Shown: one piece after another, positions 28,173 to 39,363 of the stretch
How positions within the stretch are numbered: the stretch's first letter is position 1
Layout: every line of letters begins with the position of its first letter
NCBI GenBank assembly: GCA_947683425.1
Contig: CANTUQ010000009.1
Coordinates: 10,865,001 to 10,929,000 of the forward strand
DNA: 64,000 nt
Direction of reading: 5' to 3'
Source of the DNA: Excoecaria cochinchinensis
Lineage: Eukaryota > Streptophyta > Magnoliopsida > Malpighiales > Euphorbiaceae
The notes under the pieces: generated by a model
What the model was told of the DNA's origin: nothing
The model's database searches: none
What the model saw: the letters and a program-made list of their open reading frames with translations, nothing else
Translations under genes and position numbers: made by a program

Positions 28173-30578
28173 CACACCAAAACCACCCCAGTAGTTTGAG
28201 CCTGTCTGTGTCTGTATGTGTGTATTTTATGTGTTGCATGTGTGTGTTAAATTGGTTTATTTATTTAATTTATGTATATTAATTTGAGAAGAGGAGTTAG
28301 GATCTAGTATAAGTGGATGTATAGAATTTAAGTGTGAATAAGGAAAGATTAGTGTACATAGTAATGTATGGGAAAGAGGATATAAGCAAGGGATAATTTA
28401 GAGTGCATGATATTGTATGGGAGTAGGGTGTGATATAGGACATGTGTCTTTTGGAGATTATGACAAGTGGCAAAGGAGATAAGTGAGCATTTATGGGTTA
28501 GGTGAGGAGAGAGAGAGAGGGAGATCAGCCATTTGCCCTTTGATTTCCGTTCTTCTTCTTCCTTCCTCACGCCATTCTTCTTTTCTTCTTCCTTCTTCTT
28601 TGTTCTTCCTTTTTCTTTGCACAATCTTGCTCCCACTTTCTTAATTAAGTAATTAGAGTTGATTAACTTGTGGTTTTGGAAGCTTAAAGGTGAGTTGGGG
28701 TTTTAGATTTCTTCTCTTCCTCTTCTCTAGGTTTAAATATTTGTAAATTCACTTGTGGGTTGTTTTAGAATTGATCTTGATTGCTATGGGTTTGTGGTTC
28801 AGAGGAGGCTCCTAGACCTGATAAAGGAAAAGGAATCGCAAGCGGAAGCGGAGCTCGTGATTAGGAGCTAAGGAGAGAAGGTTTGGGAATTTTGTCTTTG
28901 TACACATAATTGTAGTTTGAATTGAATATTTGTGTTATTGCTTGGATTAGAGTTATAAGTTGTGTATATATGATTGAATTTGAATTAGACATGATATGAG
29001 ATGCTAGAGAATGAGTATTGTGATAGGATTTGCAAGAAAGTATGTGAATCGATGTAATTGGTATTAAATGTGCTGGTTTGGGGATTTCTTGCAATTTGAC
29101 ATATAATGGATTTGATTTAATTGAGATAAATGGTGATAAAGCTGGGTTTTTAAATATGTTACGAGTTATGGATGCTTGTGTTGCTGAATTTTGAGGTTTG
29201 GAATCAATTTTGGAAGTTTGGATGTGAATTGTGTGAGAATTCTGCAGAATTTGGGCGTAAGAGCTGGAAAACCCGTGTCTGTCGCGATCGCGACACTGTC
29301 GCGAGCGCGACAGAGCGCGGAGGTTTCGGCCCTCGCGCCGGCGCGAGAAGTGTCGCGCCAAAGAACTCGAGGGAGCTCTCTGTCGCGAGCGCGACAGAGT
29401 GCTCGAGCTCCGAGCTTGTGCGAGGTTCTCTTCTGTCGCGAGCGCGACAAGCTTCGCGAGCGCGACAGAAGAGAAATCCCTACGTCCTCTCGCGACCATG
29501 AGATCTCTCGCGATCGCAAGACGAGGCGGGGAAGTGGAGCTTGGCTTCTGTCGCGAGCGCGACAGTCGTCGCGAGCACGACAGACGTGACTTCCAAATTG
29601 GATTTCTTCTCCTTTTTGCTTAAAGACTTGGTTTCTTTTGCATGTGCTCTGTGATGTAAAGCCTTGAATATCTAATTAAATGAATAATATGTATGTTAAT
29701 TTGACAAGATTTGGTATAACCTGCTAATGTCGAATAAGTGGATAGTTAGGCATGCCTAATAGAGTTATATGCCGCCGCAGCTATATGTACGACTTGGACC
29801 CTGATCAGGTCCCACGAATGGATCCTCGTGATCCCTCTGTCTGAATCTTTCTTAAGATTCCACGTAAAAACGATTTGAAAACAAAATAAAAAGAATGATT
29901 TGATGCCTTCGGGTATCTATATGTATATGTGACGATACCGATACTCTCAAGTATCTATATGTACTCGTTATCCACTCATTGTGATTAAGCAGGTGTCATT
30001 GTATTTTGTACAAGAATCTTTGGATGAGAATGCTAATATCTGAATTAACTATGTATGATTATATGCTCATAATTGTATTGTTTTCATGCGTTTCTGTTAC
30101 CGTCACTGTGACTGACGGTCATGTATTGTGTGTTTCCCCACTAAGCGATTTCGCTTAGCACGGGTGTTTATCCGTGCAGGTGTGGAAGGTTTTGATTGCC
30201 TCGGGTTGGGCGTGTCGCATCGGGAAGGCCAACGCAATTAGAGTTCTGAAGTTTTATAGTATAGGCTTTCCTCTATTTTGTAATAGATGTAATGTTTTGT
30301 TAGCCCTTTTGTACAGTATGTATTGGGCTTTTGTAAATTGTTTCTTTTTGTAATCCGATGTAATATGTAAAGACCTTCTTTTGGTATATTAATAAAGTAT
30401 ACATTTTGTTCAAAATCATTCTTCTCTGTATTGAAGTTTTTAATTATTTCCGATATGTCGCTCTATATATGTAATGTTTGCATGTTTGTACTAGTGGAGT
30501 GTGACACTCCTATCTATCCAGGGAGGCCTCTCCTCCAATCTATATGGAAGTCTCCTTGGTATAGGTTGGGGTGTGACA
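28168..30578 (+). repeat. E4 3' LTR
   Basis: 2411 bp, about 99.3% identical to the 5' copy apart from one missing and one extra palindrome unit. Confidence 0.95.
29279..29583 (+). repeat. Palindrome array in the E4 3' LTR
   Basis: Same array as at 22178 but one unit is absent after about 29395 and an extra TTCGCGAGCGCGAC unit is present at about 29452; the two 18-bp changes cancel in length. Confidence 0.9.
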
Positions 30579-31574
30579 CAGCTGACTTGCCTGCCCCCTG
30601 GTTGCTGTAAACCTTCCTAGCATAGGCTTTATTACTTGCTCTCTTGGCCATGAATTCACTCTCAGCCTCTATGGCGATATCCTTCAAGGATTCCCAATCC
30701 TTGAGACCTTTCATCTTTAGTTCATCCTTCAAGTATGGACTTGCATTCCGCATAAACAATCGAATCTGCTCTGACGTATCGGGCTTACACTTCATCTCCA
30801 TAACCCTATTCCACCACCTAGTGAGATACTTATGGAAGGACTCTCTTAATTTCTGCTATAACAACTCTAGGTCCTTCAAGGTGACTCCATCCAAGTACTA
30901 CAGTCATACTGCTTGAGGAACTCCTCGATCAGCAGATCCCAATCCTCTTTGGATCTTTTGTCCAACTATGATACCAATCTACTGTGGCTCCAATAAGGCT
31001 CAAGTAGAAATACTCTATACTTCTGCTTCATAGACAAGGTAGTACCCTTTATGACCAAAAAGTACTGCTTAATGTGCGCTGTCAGGTCAAAAGTCCCATC
31101 AAACTTGGGAATATCAGGCATTTTGAAATTTTGGGGCATTAGGTCATCCCCATCCAACTCTCTATCCTCAAGGTAAATCCTCCTACATCCTGTCAGTATA
31201 CAGGTCATGGCCTCAAACCTATCTTCCATCTTCTTCCACATCACCTCCTCGACTTTAGGCACCTTGCCCTTTACTGAGACTGGGTCCTCTTCGAAGAAGT
31301 CATCGTCAAGATCTATAACCCTTTTAAGTTCTGGTGTACCCCTGGGCTCAGCCATTTGTGGGCATAAAATCACTGGAGGATCCTCTATAACCGGATCTTG
31401 CCTCTCTTATCCTATTGCAGGAGCAACTGGTGGCTGCCTAGCGGGCTATGTAATGGCAGCAGTCAAATTCCCCATCAATGTCATCATCCTATTTTTGAAT
31501 TCCTCCAGCCTCCTACCCACTTCCTTAGTAATCAATGCGTGGGTCACATCAGACTCTCTTGAAGGGTTAGCCAT
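30579..31574 (-). pseudogene. gag: Gag N-terminal and capsid part of E3
   Basis: Starts with CAGCT (30579-30583), the right E4 duplication. The start codon lies at 31574 (MANPSRE), then a coiled-coil-like N-terminus ending at a stop near 31446. Capsid pieces follow: MPDIPKFDGTFDLTAHIKQY (about 31080-31130) and a C-terminal part (LFMRNASPYLKDELKMKGL) at 30680-30780. Several stops and frame changes separate them, e.g. near 30860-30960. Same domain order as E1 Gag. Confidence 0.78.
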
Positions 31575-32490
31575 TTTAAGTTCTACTGAAAAGTCTGAAG
31601 ATAAAGTCTCACTGCCCTCTGAAAATAAATCTGAACCCCAAACTAATACCCATCCTGACAACTCTAAGGTATGATTTCTAATCAACCATCCACTGGGATC
31701 CCTAGACCACCCGGATGAATCTACGATGGTTGCATAGCTCACATTGTCAGAATGATGCATGAATGACATATATGATGCATGATCGTGTGTCGTGCAGCAT
31801 TTTACAACCACATACAAGCAAGTAGATTCTTCCAACCTTTTAACTCCCGCACATGAGGTCAATTAGTCTCTTCCTAGGTGAACTTAATCCATGGGCTAAC
31901 AGGGGACCCGAGGAATGCGCATACTGCATGGCGGGAAATCGGCAGCACAACGTCTCTCAGAATGCGGATACGTATGAGTTTCAGCCATTATTTACTTGAA
32001 TACTTCAACCAAATTAAGGTGGGCCCACCAGGGCATGAAAGCCTTTGATAGAAGACCACTTAATTCATTTGATTTTGTTCAATATATGACGGCCCACATG
32101 ACAAGCATTGTATTACGGTTCATCTTACCTAGGGGAAGTATCTAGTGCCATTATATGAGCTTTGGTCAAGGTGATGTTACTTTAGGGCTACCCAAGTATG
32201 GTCCCTGCCAACAGGTCTAGGTCATCACGAGCATAATGACCAATCAGGTCTCCATTTGATATACCAAAAGGTACTAGGTTTGGGCTAGTGATTATCCTTA
32301 ACACTTTCCCATATTGAGTGAATGTAGGGTCGTGCTTCAAGAACGCACCGGGGTAAAATAAGGGTCCATACTAACATAATTCTAAGGCTCTAGCATGATG
32401 CAATGCAATTTTTAAAGAGAGATGGAATTTTAGTTTTAAAAACTCAATTATACATTTTAACCAAGACACTTTCAGAGCAAAGTCACAAAG
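31575..32490 (-). other. E3 5' leader
   Basis: No gene; homologous to the E1, E5 and E6 leaders. Confidence 0.7.
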
Positions 32491-32509
32491 TCCCCAATGG
32501 AGTCACCAC
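32491..32509 (-). other. E3 primer-binding site
   Basis: On the minus strand GTGGTGACTCCATTGGGGA, next to the LTR. E5 and E6 have GTGGCGACTCCACTGGGGA at the same place. This Tat-type site is usually assigned to a tRNA-Arg; the tRNA is not verified here. Confidence 0.65.
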
Positions 32510-34383
32510 TGTGACACGCGCCGGAACCGGCCTGAGGGGAAGGCTTCCCTTTTACTTTGGCCCGCTTTTAGAGCTCGAGGGCTGGTTCATGTAATTTGAT
32601 CTTGGGTAACATGAGACATTTTGGAATCCCTACCCAATAGAACATTGGGAAAGTTCATCTAGTCCCATGATACCTTTAGGCACCTTTGAGGTATTTTGGA
32701 GTTGCCACTCAATTTACGAGAAATTGGGAAAGGTCATCTAACCTCTATGGTCTAAACCAGTGAGTAGTTCGGGACTCCACTCTAATTAATGTCTTGATTA
32801 GTTATAAATGAGTTTTTAGGTTAGAAAAATCCATCCCTCATCTCACACGATTAATGCATTTTATTAAGAGAAGTAATTCAAGCATCGAGAAAATTGTAAA
32901 TAAAAGTTGTAAATAAAGCGGTAAACACACAAAGCCACATCATTACAAAATAAAAATTGCGACAAACACAATCCTCCAAATGAAAAGGAAAAGCTAAACA
33001 AAATTGAAATGGAAATTGGGACAAATACAATCCCCCAAATGAAAAGAAAAGCTAAACAAAATTGCTCCAAAAATAATTAATTATAAGGGCCCACAAGATA
33101 TATAAACATAAAGTTAAAGCAATCAAGCACAACTAATCAAAAGAGGTAACATGCATAAATCAAAATATTTATTTGGTTTAAGAATATTGGTTCTTTCATG
33201 CTCGCTTAAAAAAGGATCGAAAAGTTGTTTTGGCTACTTGCTTGAAAACCAGGACGATCTACTCCCATTTTGAGAAAAGATCAACTCTTCATTTTAATTT
33301 ATGATATTTTTGCATTCCTTGGATAAAATCAAGGACATTGGTCATAATTTATTAATAAAAATCCTGACTTAACCATAAAGATATTTTTGTGATTTTTTAT
33401 CTGACACGCACATAAAATAAAACTATTTTATTTATAAACTAAACACAATCACACAAATAAGAGATAGGTAAGATCTCACCGAGATAACGTAGTCTCCTAC
33501 ACATTGTTACCCCTCCATTTGGTCACAAAAATGCTCAAACAAGCAACACCACATTTTAAACCCAAATGAAAAACAACAATAAAAAATATTAGCAATAGTT
33601 CTAAAATCAACTAAATAAAAATGAAAATAATGGAAATAAACATCATGAGACAGAAAATAATATTTAAACATAAAAAAGAAAAGATTATCACAAAAATCAT
33701 ACCAAAAAAAATAACAATAAACCTGATTTTTCACACCCAAATCATATGCATTAATCAATGCTCATTCCAAAAACAAAACAAAGATTGGAAAATCATATGA
33801 AAGAAAAATAAATCCCCACTGTAAAAACACACATTCATTAAATCATTGTTCATATATTTATTAGTACAAGAAAAGAAAAATGAGAAAATAAAATAAGATA
33901 ATAAAAATGGGTTTAAGATCATTTACCCACAGAGTAGATAATCTGGAAGCAAGATGTCTCAATCTGTTTTTCCCGTTAAGATTCAAAAAAACAGACTCAA
34001 AACGATTCAAAAAATCTTAAGTTTTTGTTGTCTCAAAAAACTCAAGAACACTAAACTCAAAAACGATTTTTTTGTTGTTTGATGAGAAACCCAATCTAAG
34101 AAAATTGATTTTCCCTTCCTTAAGTTAAATCTAATCTCAACAAACGTTTTTCTTGTTCCAAGAAAATTAAAGAAGGAAAAATTCTTCTCCAAGAAAAAAT
34201 GGTTCTTTTCTCTCAAGAAACAAAACCCCTCGTTTTTCTTCAAAAATTCTTTCTTTTTCCCTTCTTTCTTCCTCCCCTTGTCATTTTAAAAAATCCTCCT
34301 CAAAAGACATAAAAACTGAAAAAAATCAGGTTTTTTTAGTCCGATTTGGACTGTATGTAACAACCGATGGCGGCCGACCAAGA
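32510..34383 (-). repeat. E3 5' LTR, truncated
   Basis: Begins TGTGACACGCGCC on the plus strand next to the primer site, like the E5, E6 and E1 LTR ends, and is AT-rich. It breaks off at about 34383 within a GC-rich stretch (ACCGATGGCGGCCGACC) that corresponds to the CpG block of the other Tat LTRs, so the last 200 bp or so are missing. Confidence 0.65.
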
Positions 34384-34720
34384 GCTGATTGATAACAGAA
34401 GTCCGAGATTAGATAAGTTTTGTATTTTTGAGATTAATGCTAAATAATGATCATGTGTAATGAAATCAAACCGAAACATATGCATTTACACTATAATATG
34501 GTGATATGATCAGAGCAGTTCATTTTGCATACTCAAAGTTGTCTAGCATATTGTTATTGCCTACCCTCTACTACTCTCACCACTCGGGTCCTTTAGCCGA
34601 CTCATTTTGCTATTAACTGCGAAGGCAATTCTACAGCACCATTATGAGAAGAATCAAGCTCAGACGGCCATAACATGGGCATAAGTACATGCTGATCACT
34701 AGAAAGATCTTTGGTAGCAT
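34384..34720 (+). repeat. Left arm of a 340-bp inverted duplication
   Basis: Reverse-complement match to 36096-36445, about 94% by eye. The right arm is in the normal place in E5; this arm replaces what should be the 3' LTR of E5. Confidence 0.85.
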
Positions 34721-34839
34721 AGGTGCCTAGGTGAGCCAAAACTCAAAGACAAAAGGAAAGAGACACTTACCTGAGGCAGCCGTCTTTTCAAACTAGGTGA
34801 TGTTGTTGGGGTGGTTGTCGCCATGTTATCATTTGTTAA

Positions 34840-35515
34840 AGCGGTAGTACCGTGATCGTGCTAACCCTCCGTGGAGTGGTAGTGCCGTCATCGTGCTAAC
34901 CCTTTTGAAGATGTGAAGCGGTAGTGTTGTGGTTGTGCTAACCTTCAGTAGAATGGTAGTGCCGCCATCGTGCTAACCTTTCTAAGATGTGAAGTGGTAG
35001 TGCCGTGATCGTGCTAACTCTCCGTCGAGTGGTAGTGCCGTCATCGTGCTAACCCTTCTGAAGATGTGAAGCGGTAGTGTTGTGGTCGTGCTAACCTTCC
35101 GTAGAATGGTAGTGCCACCATTGTGCTAACCCTTTTGAGATGTGAAGCGGTAGTGCCGTGATCGTGCTAACCCTCCATAGAGTGGTAGTGCTATCATCGT
35201 GCTAACCCTTCTAAAGTGGTAGTGCCGTGGTCGTGCTAACCTTCCGTAGAATGGTAGTGCCGCCATCGTGCTAACCCTTTTGAGATTTGAAGCGGTAGTG
35301 CCGTGATCGTGCTAACCCCCCGTGGAGTGGTAGTGCCGTCATCGTGCTAACACTTCTGAAGTGGTAATGTCGTGGTCGTGCTAACCTTCAATAAAATGGT
35401 AGTGCCGCCATCGTGCTAACCCTTCTCAGATTTGAAGTGGTAGTGCCGTGATCGTACTAACCCTCCGTGGAGTGCTAGTGCCGTCATCGTGCTAACCCTT
35501 CTGAAGTGGTGCCCC
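34840..35515 (-). repeat. Higher-order tandem repeat in the E5 3' UTR
   Basis: Subunits of about 36-42 bp on GGTAGTGCCGTCATCGTGCTAACC. Four subunit types recur in order; the first type starts near 34840, 34992, 35146, 35291 and 35436, so the higher-order period is about 145-154 bp. Confidence 0.92.
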
Positions 35516-37322
35516 ATGAGAGGTCTTTGTATTTGATGCTTGGATTGATGTTTGGATTGATATTAGGATTAATGTAGCCACTCGCCTTTTGCCGGTGTCA
35601 GCATTAAATCTCTCTTACTGCAAAATTGGAAAGCCAAATATGCAGGAAAAATAGTGAGCATGCACGTGAAATGTATGTGTCATGCAGAAATGCAGGATAA
35701 GAATTCATCTAAGTGGACTTAGAGATGATAGCCAGGCTGGCTGCAATTTGCGATAGGATTGATGCCCTTTGAAGCTGCTTTCGAATTTCGTGCCTTCGAG
35801 ATTGCGAGGTTCTCATCTGATACCTGTAGTCATTTTTTTAAGGTAGTGCATCTCTTGTGGATTTTCACACTAGCTTTTGTTAGCAGAAAATGCGTCCTTT
35901 TCGGATTTTCACATAACCCTGCACCTTATTTTTGCCTGGAATGGACCCAACCCAATCCAGCAGCTTTTTTTTATTATTTTTTAAGGATAGACTGCTTGTT
36001 TCCAGGTTTTCACCCTATCTTTTTGTCTAACTTTTTCTTAGAGAACCAATTACAATTTTCATCTCTAACGGCTTTTTTTTTGCAGAGAGGTTGAAGCTGT
36101 TACCAAAGATCTTTCTAGTGTAATCAGCATGTACTTATGCCCATGTCATGGCCGTCCGAGCTTGATTCTTCTCATGATGGTGCTGCAGAATTGCCTTCGT
36201 AGTTGATAGCAAAATGAGTTGGCCGAAGGACTCGAGTGGTGAGAGTAGCAGAGGGTAGACAGTAACAATGTGCTAGACAACTTTGAGTATGCAAAATGAA
36301 TTGCTCTGATCATATGAACATATTATAGCGTAAATGCATATGTTTCAGTTTGATTTCATTACACATGATCATTATTTAGCATTAATCTCAAAAATACAAA
36401 ACTCATCTAATCTCGGACTCCTGTTATCAATCAGCCCTCTCGGGTTTTCATGATTGAAGATTTTCTCTCAGCCTTTAATTTTTGCCCAGAATGTTTTCTT
36501 TCTTTCTTTTGTTTTTTTTTTCTGGCAGGGCGCCTAATTTTAGCATGTTCGCCTTTTTTTGGTTTTCGACCTGTGGGGCATTTATTATTTATTTTTCTCT
36601 TTTTTTTAGCCTTTACCATGGAACCTCCTTCAGTTTGTCGGTGTCGATTGGTTCCTTTGAATTCTCTTTCATCATTGCTAGCCAGGACGACTGCTTCTTT
36701 TGACAATGTCCTTTCTCTTTTTTTTGTTCTTTTTTTATTTTTCACCAAAGGCTTCATCTTAACTCCTATGTAAACTGGTTGAAGTAGTGAGTTCTCTATT
36801 TGAAACTTAACTGTGAAAGCCCGTAGTTTCCTTTGTTGGCTTTGATGGCTCGATTTCTGAAGTATCCTCTAATGTTTGAGATTAGATTACAAGTTAGCCT
36901 CAAATGGTTTAGGGCAAGACTATGGTTTTTTTCTTTCTCTTCTTCTTTTTTTTATTTTTTATTTTTTGAGGTAATGAGTTATCTTTCTAAGTTTGGCTAT
37001 AAGGTTTAATGCTTTACTTATCTTGGTTTCAGATGGTTAAAGGTCAATCTTGATTGGCTTTGGAGTGAATATCTCAAATGGTTGGGAGGAAATAAATTCT
37101 AAGGCTTGGTTCTAATGAGCTATATATTCCTTGTGAAGACCCGGAGTTTCATCTGTCTAACTTCTGATGTAGCCTTTTAATGAACAGAGTTTGATTTTGC
37201 TTGGCTGCACTGAATGCACCCTAGATATTGAGGAGGCAAAGGAATGGTTTTTTAAACTTTGCTCATCATCATGTTGGCATATTGAAGTAGCAATGTCCCA
37301 ATAATGCCCTTGTCATTCCAGG
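35516..37322 (-). other. E5 3' region
   Basis: No intact gene. Contains the intron-like conserved block (35840-36085; ends with T-rich sequence and GCAG at 36084 on the plus strand), the right arm of the inverted duplication (36096-36445), the conserved post-integrase block (about 36420-36460) and T-rich stretches (36500-36980). ORFs on either strand here are low-complexity products. Confidence 0.55.
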
Positions 37323-37658
37323 TCAAGGCAAAGGCTTTTCCATTTTTCCTTTTTTAACATCATCTCTCAGAATTTTCCTCTCTTTAGGAGTTATATTAGA
37401 TGCTATCAAGATTTTCTTTGGATTTTCCAAAGTTCTAAGATTAAATACAGTCGCATTAGTTAAATTAATGTCACAAATGAATGCATCATGATCATGAGAA
37501 ATGAAATCATTGGAAACATCATACAAGTAAGCAAAATTGTTCTTCTTATTGAAACAACCAACATTGCAAATATTTTCATAAAAAAATGGTTCTTGTAATA
37601 ATAACAAAGACTGAAGAAAAAAGAACATAATCTTCCTTGTTTTTATCTCCACTCTCAC
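37323..37658 (-). pseudogene. Pre-RT linker and RT N-terminus remnant of E5
   Basis: The segment with FAYLYDVSNDFISHDHDAF and LENPKKILIASNITPKER matches E7 at 60868-61317 and E1 at 3890-4060. It then breaks off within the first RT residues. The upstream joint to Gag at about 37640 skips the protease. Confidence 0.7.
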
Positions 37659-38071
37659 TAGTGGATTATCAGTCTATCGTCGCCATGGGAATCCCTTCTT
37701 CACTCGCCTTTCGACAAGTGATAATGACGTACTCTTCTCCATATAGCTCATACAATGCATGCCACTCGGGTAGACCAGACCCGATCATATTCATGGTGGG
37801 AGGACTGCATTATAGCCTGCCTTCTTCTTCTCTCTCTTCTCAAGATCCGTGATCTGTTTGGTGTCAATAAGATCTTGGATGTTATTCCTTAAAGTCCGCC
37901 AGTAATATGTCAGGTGCCCAGTGTGCTGATGGTAGGCACAGTACAGATCATCTCTGTGCCTTGGCTATCCCTAATTCATGGCTGGCCTAGGCATCAAAGG
38001 TCGCAGCTTGCCCTCCTTCATTAATCTCTACAATACCCAGGATAGAGAGCGGCCCAAATTATAATAGTACC
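37659..38071 (-). pseudogene. gag: Gag C-terminal part of E5
   Basis: Zinc-knuckle region at about 37900-37950 reads CAYHQHTGHLTYYW: the last Cys has become Trp, so zinc binding is lost. The LGR..SW block lies beside the E6 insertion point. GTACC at 38067-38071 is the left E6 duplication. Confidence 0.7.
38067..38071. repeat. Target-site duplication GTACC of E6, left copy
   Basis: Identical GTACC at 48932-48936. Confidence 0.92.
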
Positions 38072-39312
38072 TGTGACGCGCGCCGAACCCGGGAACCCAG
38101 TAAGGGCCCTCGCTTTGAATCCGCCATTGGGATTCGAGGTATGAAGGTTCGCGTCTTTTGATCATGGGCGCCATGAGACATCATCGGTATGCTCCTCTCA
38201 ATAGAACATTGGGGAGTATGACCTAGCCTATTGACGCCTAAAGGCACCTTTGAGGTATTTGGAGTCGCCACCCAATTTGCAAGAAATTGGGAAAAGGTTT
38301 CTCACCTCTATTGGTCTAAACCAGAGATATGATGTCCGGAACTTCCCTCTTATTTATGCTTTGGTTAAATATAAATGGATTCTTAACTTCTTAAAATTAT
38401 ATCTCTCATCTCACGCGATCAATGCATTTAATTTAAATTGCGCATTTCAAGCACGTAAAGGAAGTAAATAAAAGCGATAAAGCAATAGATAGAGAAAGCG
38501 GTAAACACATAAGCACGCAATTACAAGAGAAATAAGGGCGGAATACAACCCCCATTGGAAGGAAGTGAAGCTATAAATGGGACGGAATACAATCCCCAAA
38601 AATAAATAAACTTGGCCCAAAATTATTTCAATGGGCCCAAAAAAGAAATGAACTTTGAATTTAAAACACTCACCCAAGATTAAAATAAAAGAACATACAT
38701 AAATGCATTATTTAAGGAACGTTGGTTCCTTCGCACTTGTTCGAAATTTAGGAACATTTTTTCCTTCGTATTAATTTGAAGAGGGTTCGAAGAGTCATTT
38801 TTGATTGCTTGAATTAAAAGACCGGGATGAGTGATCCCATTTTTGTAGAAAAGTTGACTCTTCGTTTTAATTGTGACATTTTTATTGTCGGGCTAAAATA
38901 AGGGACATTGGTCCTGATTTTATTAGTGAAAATTCCAATTTAATTATAGAAATATTTTTGTGATTTTTTTATCGCACGCGTGCACAAATAAAATAAATAT
39001 TTACAAATAAGCACGTAACACATAAAGAGAGAGTCGAAAAGATCTCACCAAACCGGAGTGACTCTCCACGCATTGCGACCCATCCGGGGAGTCACGGGGG
39101 GCTCAAATAACCCGATTCAAGTTAAACTCATACACAAATAATATCAACAATATTAGTAAATATTCAAAGTGAGTTAATCAAACAAATGATAAATATAATA
39201 ATAATAACAATAATAGCAATGCAACAAAATAAATCAAATTATCAACAGTAAATAACAATGCAACAATAAAGAGGATGAATAGTAGACATAATAATCATAA
39301 TAAAACCATGTG

Positions 39313-39363
<51 letters not shown>

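Larger units (their letters stand above)
21067..30578 (+). mobile_element. E4: full-size Tekay/Del chromovirus element
   Basis: 9512 bp. LTRs 21067-23477 and 28168-30578 have exactly equal length (2411 bp) and differ at about 16 positions plus two balancing 18-bp indels. Primer site of initiator-Met type, a single gag-pol frame with chromodomain, a GAATTTCGAGGACGAAATTC box and polypurine tract, and a perfect CAGCT duplication. The polyprotein has one frameshift and four stops, so it is not autonomous despite its young LTRs. Confidence 0.95.
20077..34383 (-). mobile_element. E3: decayed Tat element, interrupted by E4 and cut by E1
   Basis: Reads leftwards: truncated 5' LTR (32510-34383), primer site, leader, gag, then protease at 20077-20700. 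E1 was inserted where the protease-RT linker begins, so pol and the 3' end should continue left of the window. The sequence at 20077 onward matches E7 from 61736, about 85-90% identical by eye, so E3 and E7 are copies of one family distinct from E1. Confidence 0.8.

Noticed and set aside
37323..37658. A possible independent small gene (111 codons)
   Set aside because: Its sequence is the pre-RT linker found in E1, E6 and E7; the N-terminal hydrophobic part is out-of-frame junk at a deletion joint.
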